A DNA stretch of 64,000 nt, taken from Pontivivens nitratireducens. GTDB taxonomy: Bacteria > Pseudomonadota > Alphaproteobacteria > Rhodobacterales > Rhodobacteraceae. The position numbers and the translations under genes were made by a program. The notes under the pieces were generated by a model. That model searched no databases. It saw only the letters and a list, made by a program, of their open reading frames with translations, and was not told the origin of the DNA. Location of the stretch: the NCBI RefSeq assembly GCF_014235845.1, contig NZ_JACJUQ010000008.1:1-64000 (forward strand), given 5' to 3'. This document shows positions 52,530 to 61,260 of this stretch, piece after piece (the stretch's first letter is position 1; the number at the start of each line of letters is the position of its first letter).

Positions 52530-52565
52530 AAGGCGCTCGGTCCGACAGGCCCGGGCGCTTTGTCT
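52530..52565 (+). terminator. Hairpin downstream of rpoHII
   Basis: AAGGCGCTCGG pairs with CCGGGCGCTTT (with G-T pairs) around a TCCGACAGG-type loop, followed by T-containing TTGTCTGTT. A likely terminator, about 25 bases after the rpoHII stop. Confidence 0.65.
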
Positions 52566-52586
52566 GTTATGAGAGATATCCATTCC

Positions 52587-53396
52587 ATGCCCCACGTCTT
52601 TCGCGCTCTCGCCCTCGTCCTGATCTGGGTGCTGGCCGCCTGCGCGGAACCGCCCCGCGACTTTCGCGCCGAGGCTGACGTGGTGATCGTGGGTGAGGTG
52701 CATGGCACCGCCGCCCATCACGCCTATCAGGCGCAGGTGGCACAGCAGATGCAACCGGCGGCCATCGTCTTCGAGCAGATTTCGGGATCGCAGACCGCCC
52801 GCCTGAATGGCCTGATGCGCACGCAGACCGATCCGGTCGTGATCGCGCGGGCGCTGGATTGGGAAAGCAGCGGCTGGCCCGGTTTCGGGTTCTATTATGA
52901 CATCATGCGCGCGGCCCCGGACGCCCAGATCGTCGGTGGCGGCGCGGCGCGCAGCGATGTGCGGCTGGCCAGACAACAGGGCGCGGCGACGGCATTCGGC
53001 GCGCTGTCAGCCCGTTTCGGCATCGACCAGCCCCTGCCGCCGTCGCAACGCGCCGCCCGCGCACAGGCACAGACCGACGCGCATTGCGGTGCCATCCCGC
53101 CCAACGTCGCCGCTGGTTTCGTCGAGGCGCAGAGGTTTCGCGATGCCGTCCTCGCCCAAACCGTCCTGCTGGCGCGTGAGCGTGTGAACGGTGGAAAGGT
53201 CCTGCTGATTACCGGCAATGCTCATGCCCGCGTCGATTACGGTGTGCCCGCCCTGCTGACCATGGCGGACCCATCGCTGAGCGTTTTCAGCATCGGTCAG
53301 GTCGCGCCGGGGGACACGACGCCCTTCAACGACGTGCGGATCGGCTCGATCGCGCAGGATGCCGATCTTTGCGACGGGTTTGCCGCGCCCTCTTGA
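52587..53396 (+). CDS. ChaN family (heme-binding type) lipoprotein
   Basis: 269 residues. A lipoprotein signal peptide (MPHVFRALALVLIWVLAAC) with a lipobox Cys at 19 precedes a ChaN/Tiki-like erythromycin-esterase-type fold: DVVIVGEVHGTAAHHAYQAQV, AIVFEQISGSQTARL, and the late VLLITGNAHARVDYGVPALL. In Campylobacter ChaN binds heme between two protomers. Whether this one binds heme or is a hydrolase is open. An upstream ATG at 52569 would add six residues. Alone between the rpoHII terminator and coaBC. Confidence 0.82.
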   Translation: MPHVFRALALVLIWVLAACAEPPRDFRAEADVVIVGEVHGTAAHHAYQAQVAQQMQPAAIVFEQISGSQTARLNGLMRTQTDPVVIARALDWESSGWPGFGFYYDIMRAAPDAQIVGGGAARSDVRLARQQGAATAFGALSARFGIDQPLPPSQRAARAQAQTDAHCGAIPPNVAAGFVEAQRFRDAVLAQTVLLARERVNGGKVLLITGNAHARVDYGVPALLTMADPSLSVFSIGQVAPGDTTPFNDVRIGSIAQDADLCDGFAAPS

Positions 53397-53445
53397 TGCA
53401 GGTCGCGCGTGCGGATAGCTCTGACATCAGGACGGGGGTCGGCAT

Positions 53446-54636
53446 ATGAGCGTGAAACGCATACTTCTCATCATCTCGGGCGGGATCGCGGCGTATAAAA
53501 GCCTCGAACTGATCCGTCTGTTCCGCGCTGAAGGCATTGGCGTCACGCCGGTGATGACGCGGGCGGCGGAACAGTTCGTCACCCCGCTCAGCGTTGCGGC
53601 GTTGGCCGGATCCGACGTACACCGTGACCTGTGGGACCTGACGGCGGAGGCAGAGATGGGCCATATCCAGCTGTCCCGCTCCGCCGATCTGATCGTTGTA
53701 GCACCCGCCACCGCGAACCTGATGGCGAACATGGCCCACGGTGCCGCCACGGATATGGCGACCACTCTGTTGCTTGCGACGGACACGCCGGTTTTGATCG
53801 CCCCCGCGATGAACGTGCGGATGTGGACCCATTCGGCGACACAGCGCAACCTGGCAACGCTGCGCGATGATGGCATCCGCTTTGTCGGCCCGGATGAGGG
53901 CGATATGGCCTGCGGTGAATACGGCCCCGGTCGCATGGCCGAACCGCCTGCGATCTTGGCCGCTGCCAAGACGATGCTGCACGACGGACCGTTGCGGGGA
54001 AAGCGCATCCTCGTCACCTCCGGCCCCACGCATGAGCCGATTGACCCCGTGCGCTATATCGCCAACAGGTCATCCGGCGCGCAGGGTACGGCAATAGCCG
54101 AGGCCCTGTCCGCATTGGGGGCCGAGGTCGTCTTCGTCACCGGACCCGCCGACACCCCCCGCCCCATATCCGCCGAAGTGGTGGAGGTAGAGACCGCCCG
54201 CCAGATGGCCGCGGCGGTGGATGCCGCCCTGCCCTGCGACGCCGCCGTTTTCTGCGCAGCAGTCGCGGACTGGCATGTGGTCGGCGCGGGATCGTCCAAG
54301 ATCAAGAAGGACGGCACCGGCGCGCCTCCCGGATTCGAGCTTGCCGAAAATCCCGACATTCTGGCAACCGTGTCGCGCGGCGACAAACGGCCCCGACTGG
54401 TGGTCGGCTTCGCCGCGGAAACCGATGATGTCGTCGCTCATGCCACTGCCAAAAGGGAACGCAAGGGCTGCGACTGGATCGTCGCCAATGACGTCAGCCC
54501 CGCCACAGGCATCATGGGCGGCACGCAGAACGCAGCGATCCTGATCACGGCCGAGGGCGCGGATCCCTGGCCCCGCATGAGCAAGACCGAGACGGCCACG
54601 ACCCTCGCCGCGCGTATGGCGGAGGCACTGACATGA
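53446..54636 (+). CDS. coaBC: Phosphopantothenoylcysteine decarboxylase / phosphopantothenate-cysteine ligase
   Basis: 396 residues. The N-terminal CoaC flavin decarboxylase has ISGGIAAYKSLELIR, the catalytic His in AEMGHIQLSRSADL, APATANLMANMAHGAATD, APAMNVRMW and the Cys in GDMACGEYGPGRM. The C-terminal CoaB has TSGPTHEPIDPVRYIANRSS, FVTGPAD and KIKKDG, using CTP. It makes 4'-phosphopantetheine for coenzyme A. It is first of four plus-strand genes joined by ATGA overlaps (dut, GNAT, moeB-like). Confidence 0.96.
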   Translation: MSVKRILLIISGGIAAYKSLELIRLFRAEGIGVTPVMTRAAEQFVTPLSVAALAGSDVHRDLWDLTAEAEMGHIQLSRSADLIVVAPATANLMANMAHGAATDMATTLLLATDTPVLIAPAMNVRMWTHSATQRNLATLRDDGIRFVGPDEGDMACGEYGPGRMAEPPAILAAAKTMLHDGPLRGKRILVTSGPTHEPIDPVRYIANRSSGAQGTAIAEALSALGAEVVFVTGPADTPRPISAEVVEVETARQMAAAVDAALPCDAAVFCAAVADWHVVGAGSSKIKKDGTGAPPGFELAENPDILATVSRGDKRPRLVVGFAAETDDVVAHATAKRERKGCDWIVANDVSPATGIMGGTQNAAILITAEGADPWPRMSKTETATTLAARMAEALT

Positions 54637-55133
54637 GCGGCCTGAAACTTGCGGTTCCCGGTCTCGATGTCCGGGTTTCACGCACGGCGGAAAGTGACCC
54701 GGAAATCCCCCTGCCCCGCTACGCGACCAAGGGTGCGGCGGGTATGGATGTCCATGCCAATTTTGGCACCAACAAACGGGGGCGCGGTGTCACCCTGATG
54801 CCCAATGGACGCGCTTTGATCCCCACCGGCCTGATGATGGAGATCCCGCGCGGCTACGAAATTCAGGTGCGTCCACGCTCCGGCCTGGCGCTGCGCCATG
54901 GGGTCACGGTTGCGAACGCGCCCGGCACCGTGGACAGCGATTATCGCGGCGAGGTCGCGGTCATCCTCATCAATCTGGGGCATGAGGTCTTCGATATCAG
55001 CCACGGCGACCGGATCGCGCAGATTGTTCTGGGCCCCGTGACGCATGTGAACTGGATCGTTACGTCCGAGTTGGAAAAGACGGAGCGCGGCAGCGGCGGC
55101 TTCGGCTCCACCGGGCGCAATGACAAGGCATGA
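54633..55133 (+). CDS. dut: Deoxyuridine 5'-triphosphate nucleotidohydrolase
   Basis: 166 residues, trimeric dUTPase type. The five motifs are visible: AAGMDVHA (I), RPRSGLALRHG (II), GTVDSDYRGEVAVIL (III with the catalytic Asp), GDRIAQIVLGPV (IV) and the Gly-rich ERGSGGFGSTG tail (V). It hydrolyses dUTP to dUMP. Coupled by ATGA to coaBC upstream and to the GNAT gene downstream, as in related alphaproteobacteria. Confidence 0.97.
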   Translation: MSGLKLAVPGLDVRVSRTAESDPEIPLPRYATKGAAGMDVHANFGTNKRGRGVTLMPNGRALIPTGLMMEIPRGYEIQVRPRSGLALRHGVTVANAPGTVDSDYRGEVAVILINLGHEVFDISHGDRIAQIVLGPVTHVNWIVTSELEKTERGSGGFGSTGRNDKA

Positions 55134-55837
55134 GCGGCCTTTTCGGCACGCTGGCCAGCGGTGGATTTCTGACCCTGCTGGTGGCAGCGGCGTTCGGGTT
55201 CGGTTTCGCGCTGGTCGCCGGGCAGGGGCGCAAACGCTCCGCCATGATCGGGGGGCTGTGCGCGGTGCTGCTGGCCGCGATCCTGTCCGCCAGCCCGTTC
55301 TTTCGCGCGAACATGGCGGGGGCGATCGCGGTGCTGTTCGTTCTCGGCCTGCTCGCGCTACCGGTCATGTTCTACGCCATCGTCCTGCGCCGGATCAGGC
55401 GGCGCAACGCCCCCGCACCGAACCCGCAGCCGGCCGGTTTGCGTCTGATCGAACAGGACGACGCCCTGTTTCGTGAGACGCTGGAACACTTGCGGGATGA
55501 AAATGCACGGCAACCGGACTATTCGCGGCAAACATTCTCCATTGCGTGGCGGGATGAGGGTGGCGCGGTTCTGGCCAGCGTCAGGTGCGAAATCCTGATG
55601 GGACTGGCCGAAATGCGGGCGCTGTATGTACAACCCGAGATGCGCGACAAGGGGCTGGGCCGCCAGGTGTTGCAGGCCGCACTGGATGAGGCGAAATCCC
55701 GGGGCGCCGCACGTGCCCTGCTGCATACCTTCGACTGGCAGGTGCCTGACTTCTATCGCCATCTGGGCTGGACCCGAACGGGCGAGGTCTCCTATCCCGC
55801 CGGTCCCCGCCGTATCCAGTTCGAGAAACAATTATGA
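55130..55837 (+). CDS. GNAT acetyltransferase with N-terminal membrane domain
   Basis: 235 residues. Three hydrophobic helices (about 8-30, 37-56, 62-85) end in a basic RRIRRRN stop-transfer. A cytosolic GNAT domain follows: EMRALYVQPEMRDKGLGRQVLQAAL (motif A), ARALLHTFDWQVPDFYRHLGWTRTGE (motif B) and PRRIQFEKQL. The GNAT part resembles soluble acetyltransferases with the DWQ-PxFY motif; the membrane anchor is unusual. Coupled by ATGA to both dut and the MoeB-like gene. Substrate unknown. Confidence 0.78.
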   Translation: MSGLFGTLASGGFLTLLVAAAFGFGFALVAGQGRKRSAMIGGLCAVLLAAILSASPFFRANMAGAIAVLFVLGLLALPVMFYAIVLRRIRRRNAPAPNPQPAGLRLIEQDDALFRETLEHLRDENARQPDYSRQTFSIAWRDEGGAVLASVRCEILMGLAEMRALYVQPEMRDKGLGRQVLQAALDEAKSRGAARALLHTFDWQVPDFYRHLGWTRTGEVSYPAGPRRIQFEKQL

Positions 55838-56604
55838 ATCTGACACCGGAAGAGTTGACCCGCTATGCCCGCCACATCGTCCTGCGAGAGGTCGGCGGCC
55901 CCGGCCAGATGAAACTGCGCGCCGCGCGGGTTCTGATCGTCGGGGCGGGCGGGTTGGGCGCGCCTGCCTCCATGTATCTGGCCGCCGCCGGTGTTGGCAC
56001 CATAGGGATCGTCGATGATGACACGGTGTCGCTGTCCAACCTGCAACGCCAGATCGTGCATGACACCACCACCATCGACACGCCCAAGGTCGAGAGCGCG
56101 GCTCGCACGCTCAATCGCATCAATCCCCACGTCGCGGTGGAGGGGCACGCCCAACGCCTGACACAGCAGACTGGCCCCGACATGATTGATGGCCCCGACC
56201 TTATTGACGGCTATGACCTGATCCTGGACGGCTCCGACAGTTATCAAACGCGCTATCTGGTCAACGCCCTGTGCGTTGCGGCAGGCAAGCCACTGATTTC
56301 CGCCGCGATGACGCAGTGGGAGGGGCAGGTCAGCCTGTATCATCCCGCTGCGGGAACCCCATGCTATGCCTGCGTCTTTCCACAAGCGCCCGCGGATGGC
56401 CTCGCCCCCAGCTGTGCGGAGGCCGGGATCGTCGGGGCGCTTGGCGGCATCATCGGCTCCATGATGGCGATGGAGGCGATCAAGCACATCACGGGCGCGG
56501 GGCAAACCCTGGCCGGATCGCTGCTGCTTTACGATGCGCTCTATGCGGACAGCCGCCGGATCACGATCGCCCGCGACCCGGCATGCAAGGTCTGCGGGGT
56601 CTAG
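55834..56604 (+). CDS. HesA/MoeB/ThiF family adenylyltransferase
   Basis: 256 residues. The E1-like fold is seen as LTRYARHIVLREVGGPGQMKL, VLIVGAGGLGAPASMYL (nucleotide site), DDDTVSLSNLQRQIVHD, and DLILDGSDSYQTRYLVN. Zinc is held by CYAC (in TPCYACVF) and CKVC near the end. There is no C-terminal rhodanese domain. It activates the C-terminus of MoaD or ThiS-like carriers for sulfur transfer in molybdopterin or thiamine synthesis. Its TAG stop and that of the convergent gene share the palindrome CTAG at 56601-56604. Confidence 0.9.
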   Translation: MNLTPEELTRYARHIVLREVGGPGQMKLRAARVLIVGAGGLGAPASMYLAAAGVGTIGIVDDDTVSLSNLQRQIVHDTTTIDTPKVESAARTLNRINPHVAVEGHAQRLTQQTGPDMIDGPDLIDGYDLILDGSDSYQTRYLVNALCVAAGKPLISAAMTQWEGQVSLYHPAAGTPCYACVFPQAPADGLAPSCAEAGIVGALGGIIGSMMAMEAIKHITGAGQTLAGSLLLYDALYADSRRITIARDPACKVCGV

Positions 56605-59090
56605 CCGTTCATCCGAATGGCGGCGTTGCCGGGATCGTAGGGTGAATCCTCGACGACTTCCGCATCCCAAGTCTCGTTGAACATCCGCACCTTCAGCCTG
56701 GTCCCGACAGCAGCCAGCGCGGGATCGACATAGCCGATGCCGATGGATTTGCCGAAGGCCACGGAATAGCCGCCCGAGGTCAGACGCCCGATCACCGCGC
56801 CGTCATGCAGCAACGCCTCACGCCCCCACGGGTCCGCGTCGTTTGGCCCGTCGATCAGCACCGTAACGCATTTCGCGCGAATGCCGGTGTCGAGCATGGC
56901 CTGTTTGCCGCGAAAGTCCTTCTCCATATCGACGAAACGGTCCAGTCCGGCCTCCAACGGGGTGGCGTCGCGGCCCAGGTCGGAGCCGAAAGCGCGGTAG
57001 CTTTTTTCCTGCCGCAGCCAGTTTTGCGCGCGTGCACCGCACAGCTTCAGCCCATGTTTTTCACCCGCCTGAATCAGCAGGTCGTACAGATAGTTCTGCA
57101 TCTCGATCGTGTGGTGCAGTTCCCAGCCCAGTTCCCCGGTATAGGCCACGCGGATCGCCTTGACCGGGCACATGCCCAGATCGATATTCTTGGCCGACAG
57201 CCACGGAAACGCCTTGTTCGTCAACGCATTTTCAGGGCTCGCGTCCGAGATGATTTCCTTGAGAATATCGCGGCTGGCCGGCCCTGCGAGGGCAAAGACT
57301 CCCCATTGAGTGGTCACATCCTGCACCTCGATCCAGCCGAATTCGCAGCACATCTTCGCGGCCTCCTTGACCAGATAATCGTGATCATAGGCCTGCGCCG
57401 CCCCGGCGGTGACAAGGTAATATTGGTCCTCCCCCTCACGCACGATGGTGAATTCGGTGCGGATGGTGCCCTTGTCGGTCAGACCGTAGGTCAGGTTGAT
57501 CCGGCCCACGCGGGGCAGCTTGTTGCAGGTCAGCCAGTCCAGAAACCGCGTCGCCCCCGGTCCGGTGATCCGGTGCTTGGCAAAGGCGGTGGCGTCGAAC
57601 AGGCCGGCGGTTTTGCGCACGGCCTTCGCCTCGGCCTCGGCATATTGCCACCAACCCCCCCGGCGAAAGGACCGCGCGGCGTGATCGTCGAACCCGGCGG
57701 GCGCGAAGTAATTCGGCCGCTCCCACCCGTTCACCTGCCCGAACTGTGCCCCGGCGGCGGCCATGCGGTCATGGCACGGGGCGGTGCGCAAGCCGCGCGC
57801 CGCGGGGCGTTCCTCATCGGGGTGGTGCAGGATATAGACGTGTTCGTAGGCTTCCTCGTTCTTCTTCGCCGCGTATTCACGGTTGACCCAGCCGCCGAAC
57901 CGGCGCGGGTCGAGCGACCACATGTCGATCTCGGCCTCCCCCTCGGTGATGAGCTGGCTGAGGTAGTGCCCCGCCCCGCCCGCCGCCGTGATCCCGAACG
58001 AGAACCCTTCGGCGAACCAGAAGTTCTCCACCCCCGGCGCGGGTCCGATCAGTGGATTGCCGTCGGGCGTATAGCAGATCGGGCCGTTAAAATCGTCCTT
58101 CAGCCCGCAATTTTCCGTCGAGGGGATCCGGTGGATCATCGACATGTATTCCTGCTCGATCCGCCCCAGATCGAGCGGGAACAGATCGGCGCGAAAGCTG
58201 TCGGGAACCCCGAACTTGAAACAGGCGGGCGCATTACGCTCATAAGGGCCGAGGATCCAGCCACCACGCTCCTCACGCACGTACCACTTTGCATCGGCAT
58301 CGCGCAGCACGGGGTGCTCGCCGTGGGTCCGGCGATAATCGACCAGGGCGGGGTCCTTTTCTGTCACGATGAACTGATGCTCGACGGGTATCGCGGGAAT
58401 GTAGGTCCCGATCATCGCGGCGGTGCGCTGCGCGTGGTTGCCGGTGGCGGTGATGACATGCTCGCAAGTGATGTCGAAGGTTTCCTCCCCCCCGATCAGG
58501 TTGCCACCCCGGTCGAGCATCCGGCGGCAATGCACGATCCATTCGTCGCCGCGCCGGGTGAAGCCATCGACCTGCACGCGACGCATGATTTCAACGCCAC
58601 GCTGGCGCGCCCCCTTGGCCATGGCCTGCGTCACGTCGGCGGGATTGATGTAGCCATCGGTGGGGTGATAGATCGCGCCCTCCAAATCCTCGGTGCGCAA
58701 CAGGGGCCAGCGGTCCTTCATCTGGGCGGGGGTCAGCCATTCAAACGGCACACCGACCGATTCCGCCGTGGTGGCGTAAGTCATGTATTCGTCCATCCGC
58801 GCCGTGGACTGGGCCATGCGCAGGTTGCCGACGACCGAGAATCCGGCGTTCAGGCCGGTCTCTTCCTCCAACGTCTTGTAGAACTTGATGGAATAGTCGT
58901 GGATCCACGTCGTCGCGTAGCTCATGTTGAAATAGGGCAGCAGGCCAGCCGCGTGCCAGGTGGACCCGGCGGTGAGCTCATCGCGTTCCAGCAACAGGGT
59001 GTCGGTCCAGCCTGCCTTTGCCATGTGATAGGCGATGGAGGCACCGACCGCCCCCCCTCCGACGACGACTGCGCGTGCGTGCGTTCTCAT
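56601..59090 (-). CDS. Dimethylglycine dehydrogenase-like FAD oxidoreductase fused to GcvT-type folate domain
   Basis: 829 residues. An N-terminal DAO-type flavoprotein half (RAVVVGGGAVGASIAYHMAK, STWHAAGLLP, where the His corresponds to the covalent-FAD position of the family, and GYINPADVTQAM) is joined by an FAO_M linker domain to a C-terminal GcvT/aminomethyltransferase half (about 430-829: LFDATAFAKHRITGPGATRF, AYTGELGWELHH, GRLTSGGYSVAFGKSIGIGY). Such enzymes demethylate dimethylglycine, sarcosine or related N-methyl compounds and pass formaldehyde to folate, as in glycine-betaine use. The start MRTHARAVVVGGG fits homologues better than the ATG at 59123. Confidence 0.9.
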   Translation of the reverse strand: MRTHARAVVVGGGAVGASIAYHMAKAGWTDTLLLERDELTAGSTWHAAGLLPYFNMSYATTWIHDYSIKFYKTLEEETGLNAGFSVVGNLRMAQSTARMDEYMTYATTAESVGVPFEWLTPAQMKDRWPLLRTEDLEGAIYHPTDGYINPADVTQAMAKGARQRGVEIMRRVQVDGFTRRGDEWIVHCRRMLDRGGNLIGGEETFDITCEHVITATGNHAQRTAAMIGTYIPAIPVEHQFIVTEKDPALVDYRRTHGEHPVLRDADAKWYVREERGGWILGPYERNAPACFKFGVPDSFRADLFPLDLGRIEQEYMSMIHRIPSTENCGLKDDFNGPICYTPDGNPLIGPAPGVENFWFAEGFSFGITAAGGAGHYLSQLITEGEAEIDMWSLDPRRFGGWVNREYAAKKNEEAYEHVYILHHPDEERPAARGLRTAPCHDRMAAAGAQFGQVNGWERPNYFAPAGFDDHAARSFRRGGWWQYAEAEAKAVRKTAGLFDATAFAKHRITGPGATRFLDWLTCNKLPRVGRINLTYGLTDKGTIRTEFTIVREGEDQYYLVTAGAAQAYDHDYLVKEAAKMCCEFGWIEVQDVTTQWGVFALAGPASRDILKEIISDASPENALTNKAFPWLSAKNIDLGMCPVKAIRVAYTGELGWELHHTIEMQNYLYDLLIQAGEKHGLKLCGARAQNWLRQEKSYRAFGSDLGRDATPLEAGLDRFVDMEKDFRGKQAMLDTGIRAKCVTVLIDGPNDADPWGREALLHDGAVIGRLTSGGYSVAFGKSIGIGYVDPALAAVGTRLKVRMFNETWDAEVVEDSPYDPGNAAIRMNG

Positions 59091-59196
59091 CCCGACCGAC
59101 CCCTGGCTGACTATCGTTGCCATCCTTTCTAGCTGATAAGGCACGGCGGCGAAGCGGCGCTACGACCGATAAGGGATCGATTCCGACCTGACAGGT

Positions 59197-59227
59197 TTGC
59201 CGCAGGGGCCTTGTCTGCCTGCCGCAA
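59197..59227. repeat. Inverted repeat in the divergent promoter region
   Basis: TTGCCGCAGG (59197-59206) and CCTGCCGCAA (59218-59227) are inverted copies with one mismatch around 11 bases. It lies 42 bases before the M3 peptidase start and about 107 before the divergent dehydrogenase start. It could be an operator or a leader hairpin. Confidence 0.5.
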
Positions 59228-59268
59228 CGCTACAGATAGCCAAGAACGCAACCGAAGGCTTACCCCTC

Positions 59269-61260
59269 ATGACTGACAATCCGCTTCTCGCCCAATGGAA
59301 CACGCCATTCGGGATGCCCCCTTTCGATGAAATCGAAATGCAGCACTTCGCCCCGGCCTTCGATGCCGCCCTGGCCGAGGCGAAGGCGAATACCGACAGG
59401 ATCGCGGCGAACCCGGACCAGCCGACCTTCGCCAACACCATCGCGGGGATGGAGTTCGGGGAAACGCTGATCGACCGTGTGTCGTCGGTGTTCTACCACC
59501 TCGCCGGAACCCAGTCCGACGCCGCAATCGAGGAAATGTCGCGCGATCTGTCGCCGCGCCTCGCCGCGTTCTACAGCGATGTCTTGCAGGATCAGGCCCT
59601 GTTCGCCCGTGTCGATACCCTTTGGGAACAGCGCGATCGCTTCGATCTGGCACCGGAGGAGGCCCGCGTGCTGGAGCTTTACCACCGGATGTTCGTCCGC
59701 GCCGGTGCCGCGCTCGATGAACCGGGGCGCAAGAGGCTGAGCCAGATCATGCAGCGGTTGGCGCAACTGGGCACGACATTCTCGCAGAACCTGCTGGCGG
59801 ACGAACGCGACTGGTCCGTGGCACTGGTCGAGGACGACCTGGCCGGCCTGCCCGACGATCTGCGTGAGACGATGAAGACTGAGGACGGCTGGGCGTTGAG
59901 CCTGTCCCGCTCCGTCGTGGTGCCGTTCCTGGAAAGCTCGACCCGCCGCGACCTGCGCGAAACCGCGTGGAAGGCCTGGACGGCACGTGGCGCGAATGGC
60001 GGCGCGACGGACAACCGTGAGGTCGCGGCCGAGATCCTCGCCCTGCGGCATGAGCGTGCACAATTGCTGGGCTATGACGATTTCGCGTCCTACAAGCTGG
60101 ACGGAGAGATGGCCAAGACGCCGGACAATGTCCGCGACCTGTTGATGGGTGTCTGGGGCCCGGCGCGGTCCAAGGCGATGGCCGATGCGGACCGCCTGCG
60201 CAGCCTGATCGCCGCCGACGGGCAGAACCACGATCTGGCCGGTTGGGACTGGCGCTTCTACGCCGAAAAACTGCGTCATATCGAACATGATTTCGATGCG
60301 GCGGCGCTGAAACCATACTTCACCCTGAACGGGATGATCGACGCGATGTTCGACGTGTCAGCGCGTCTGTTCGGGCTGAGCTTTCGCAAGCTCGACATCC
60401 CCCTGCCCCATCCCGACGCCATGGCGTGGGAGGTTCTGCGCGGCGACGCCCATGTCGGCGTGTTCATCGGCGACTACTTCGCACGCCCCGGCAAACGGTC
60501 CGGCGCGTGGTGTTCGCGCCTGCGCCATCAGGCAGGCCCGGTGCGCCCGATCGTGACCAATGTGTGCAACTTCGCCAAGGGCAACCCCGCCCTGCTGACC
60601 TTCGACGACGCGCGCACCCTGTTTCACGAGATGGGCCACGCCCTGCATCATCTGTTGAGCGAGGCGACCTATCCAATGGTCTCGGGCACCTCGGTCGCGC
60701 GTGATTTCGTCGAACTGCCCAGCCAGCTTTACGAACATTGGTTGAGCGAGCCTCAAATCCTGCGCCAGCACGCGCGCCACTACCGCACGGGGGAGCCGAT
60801 CCCGCAGGACCTGCTGGACAAGCTATTGGCGGCGGAAACCTTCGGTCAGGGCTTTTCTACGGTGGAATATATTGCCTCCGCACTGGTCGATCTGGACTTT
60901 CACACCGGCGAACCGCCAGCCGATCCGATGGCGGCACAGGCGGAAACGCTGGCCCGTATCGGCATGCCCGACGCGATTCCGATGCGCCATGCCACGCCGC
61001 ATTTTGCGCACATCTTCTCGGGCGATGGCTATTCCGCAGGATATTACAGCTATATGTGGTCCGAGGTGATGGACGCCGACGCCTTCGCCGCATTCCGTGA
61101 GACGGGCGATGTCTTCGATCCGGAAATGGCGGCAAAACTGGCCACACATATCTATTCCGCCGGCGGCACCCGCCCGCCCGAGGAATTGTACACCGCATTC
61201 CGGGGCCGAATGCCCGGACCCGAAGCATTGATGCAAGGACGAGGCCTGACCGCTGGATGA
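59269..61260 (+). CDS. M3 family oligopeptidase (Dcp/OpdA-like)
   Basis: 663 residues. The zinc motif FHEMGHALHHLL is at about residue 450, with the third ligand Glu in the ELPSQLYEHW region. N-terminal PPFDEIEMQHFAPAFDAALA and the C-terminal HIFSGDGYSAGYYSYMWSEVMDADAF are typical of dipeptidyl carboxypeptidase / oligopeptidase A enzymes. It degrades short peptides in the cytosol. The start at 59269 is set by MTDNPLLAQWNTPFGMPPF, the usual family beginning. It overlaps the MATE gene by ATGA. Confidence 0.92.
   Translation: MTDNPLLAQWNTPFGMPPFDEIEMQHFAPAFDAALAEAKANTDRIAANPDQPTFANTIAGMEFGETLIDRVSSVFYHLAGTQSDAAIEEMSRDLSPRLAAFYSDVLQDQALFARVDTLWEQRDRFDLAPEEARVLELYHRMFVRAGAALDEPGRKRLSQIMQRLAQLGTTFSQNLLADERDWSVALVEDDLAGLPDDLRETMKTEDGWALSLSRSVVVPFLESSTRRDLRETAWKAWTARGANGGATDNREVAAEILALRHERAQLLGYDDFASYKLDGEMAKTPDNVRDLLMGVWGPARSKAMADADRLRSLIAADGQNHDLAGWDWRFYAEKLRHIEHDFDAAALKPYFTLNGMIDAMFDVSARLFGLSFRKLDIPLPHPDAMAWEVLRGDAHVGVFIGDYFARPGKRSGAWCSRLRHQAGPVRPIVTNVCNFAKGNPALLTFDDARTLFHEMGHALHHLLSEATYPMVSGTSVARDFVELPSQLYEHWLSEPQILRQHARHYRTGEPIPQDLLDKLLAAETFGQGFSTVEYIASALVDLDFHTGEPPADPMAAQAETLARIGMPDAIPMRHATPHFAHIFSGDGYSAGYYSYMWSEVMDADAFAAFRETGDVFDPEMAAKLATHIYSAGGTRPPEELYTAFRGRMPGPEALMQGRGLTAG

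Noticed and set aside
56805-59132. Plus-strand open frame of 775 codons opposite the dimethylglycine-dehydrogenase-like gene
   Set aside because: Shadow of codon bias; the minus-strand product has clear FAD and GcvT motifs end to end.
59091-59268. Glycine riboswitch upstream of the dimethylglycine-dehydrogenase-like gene
   Set aside because: Only a simple inverted repeat is present; the conserved glycine aptamer core was not found.
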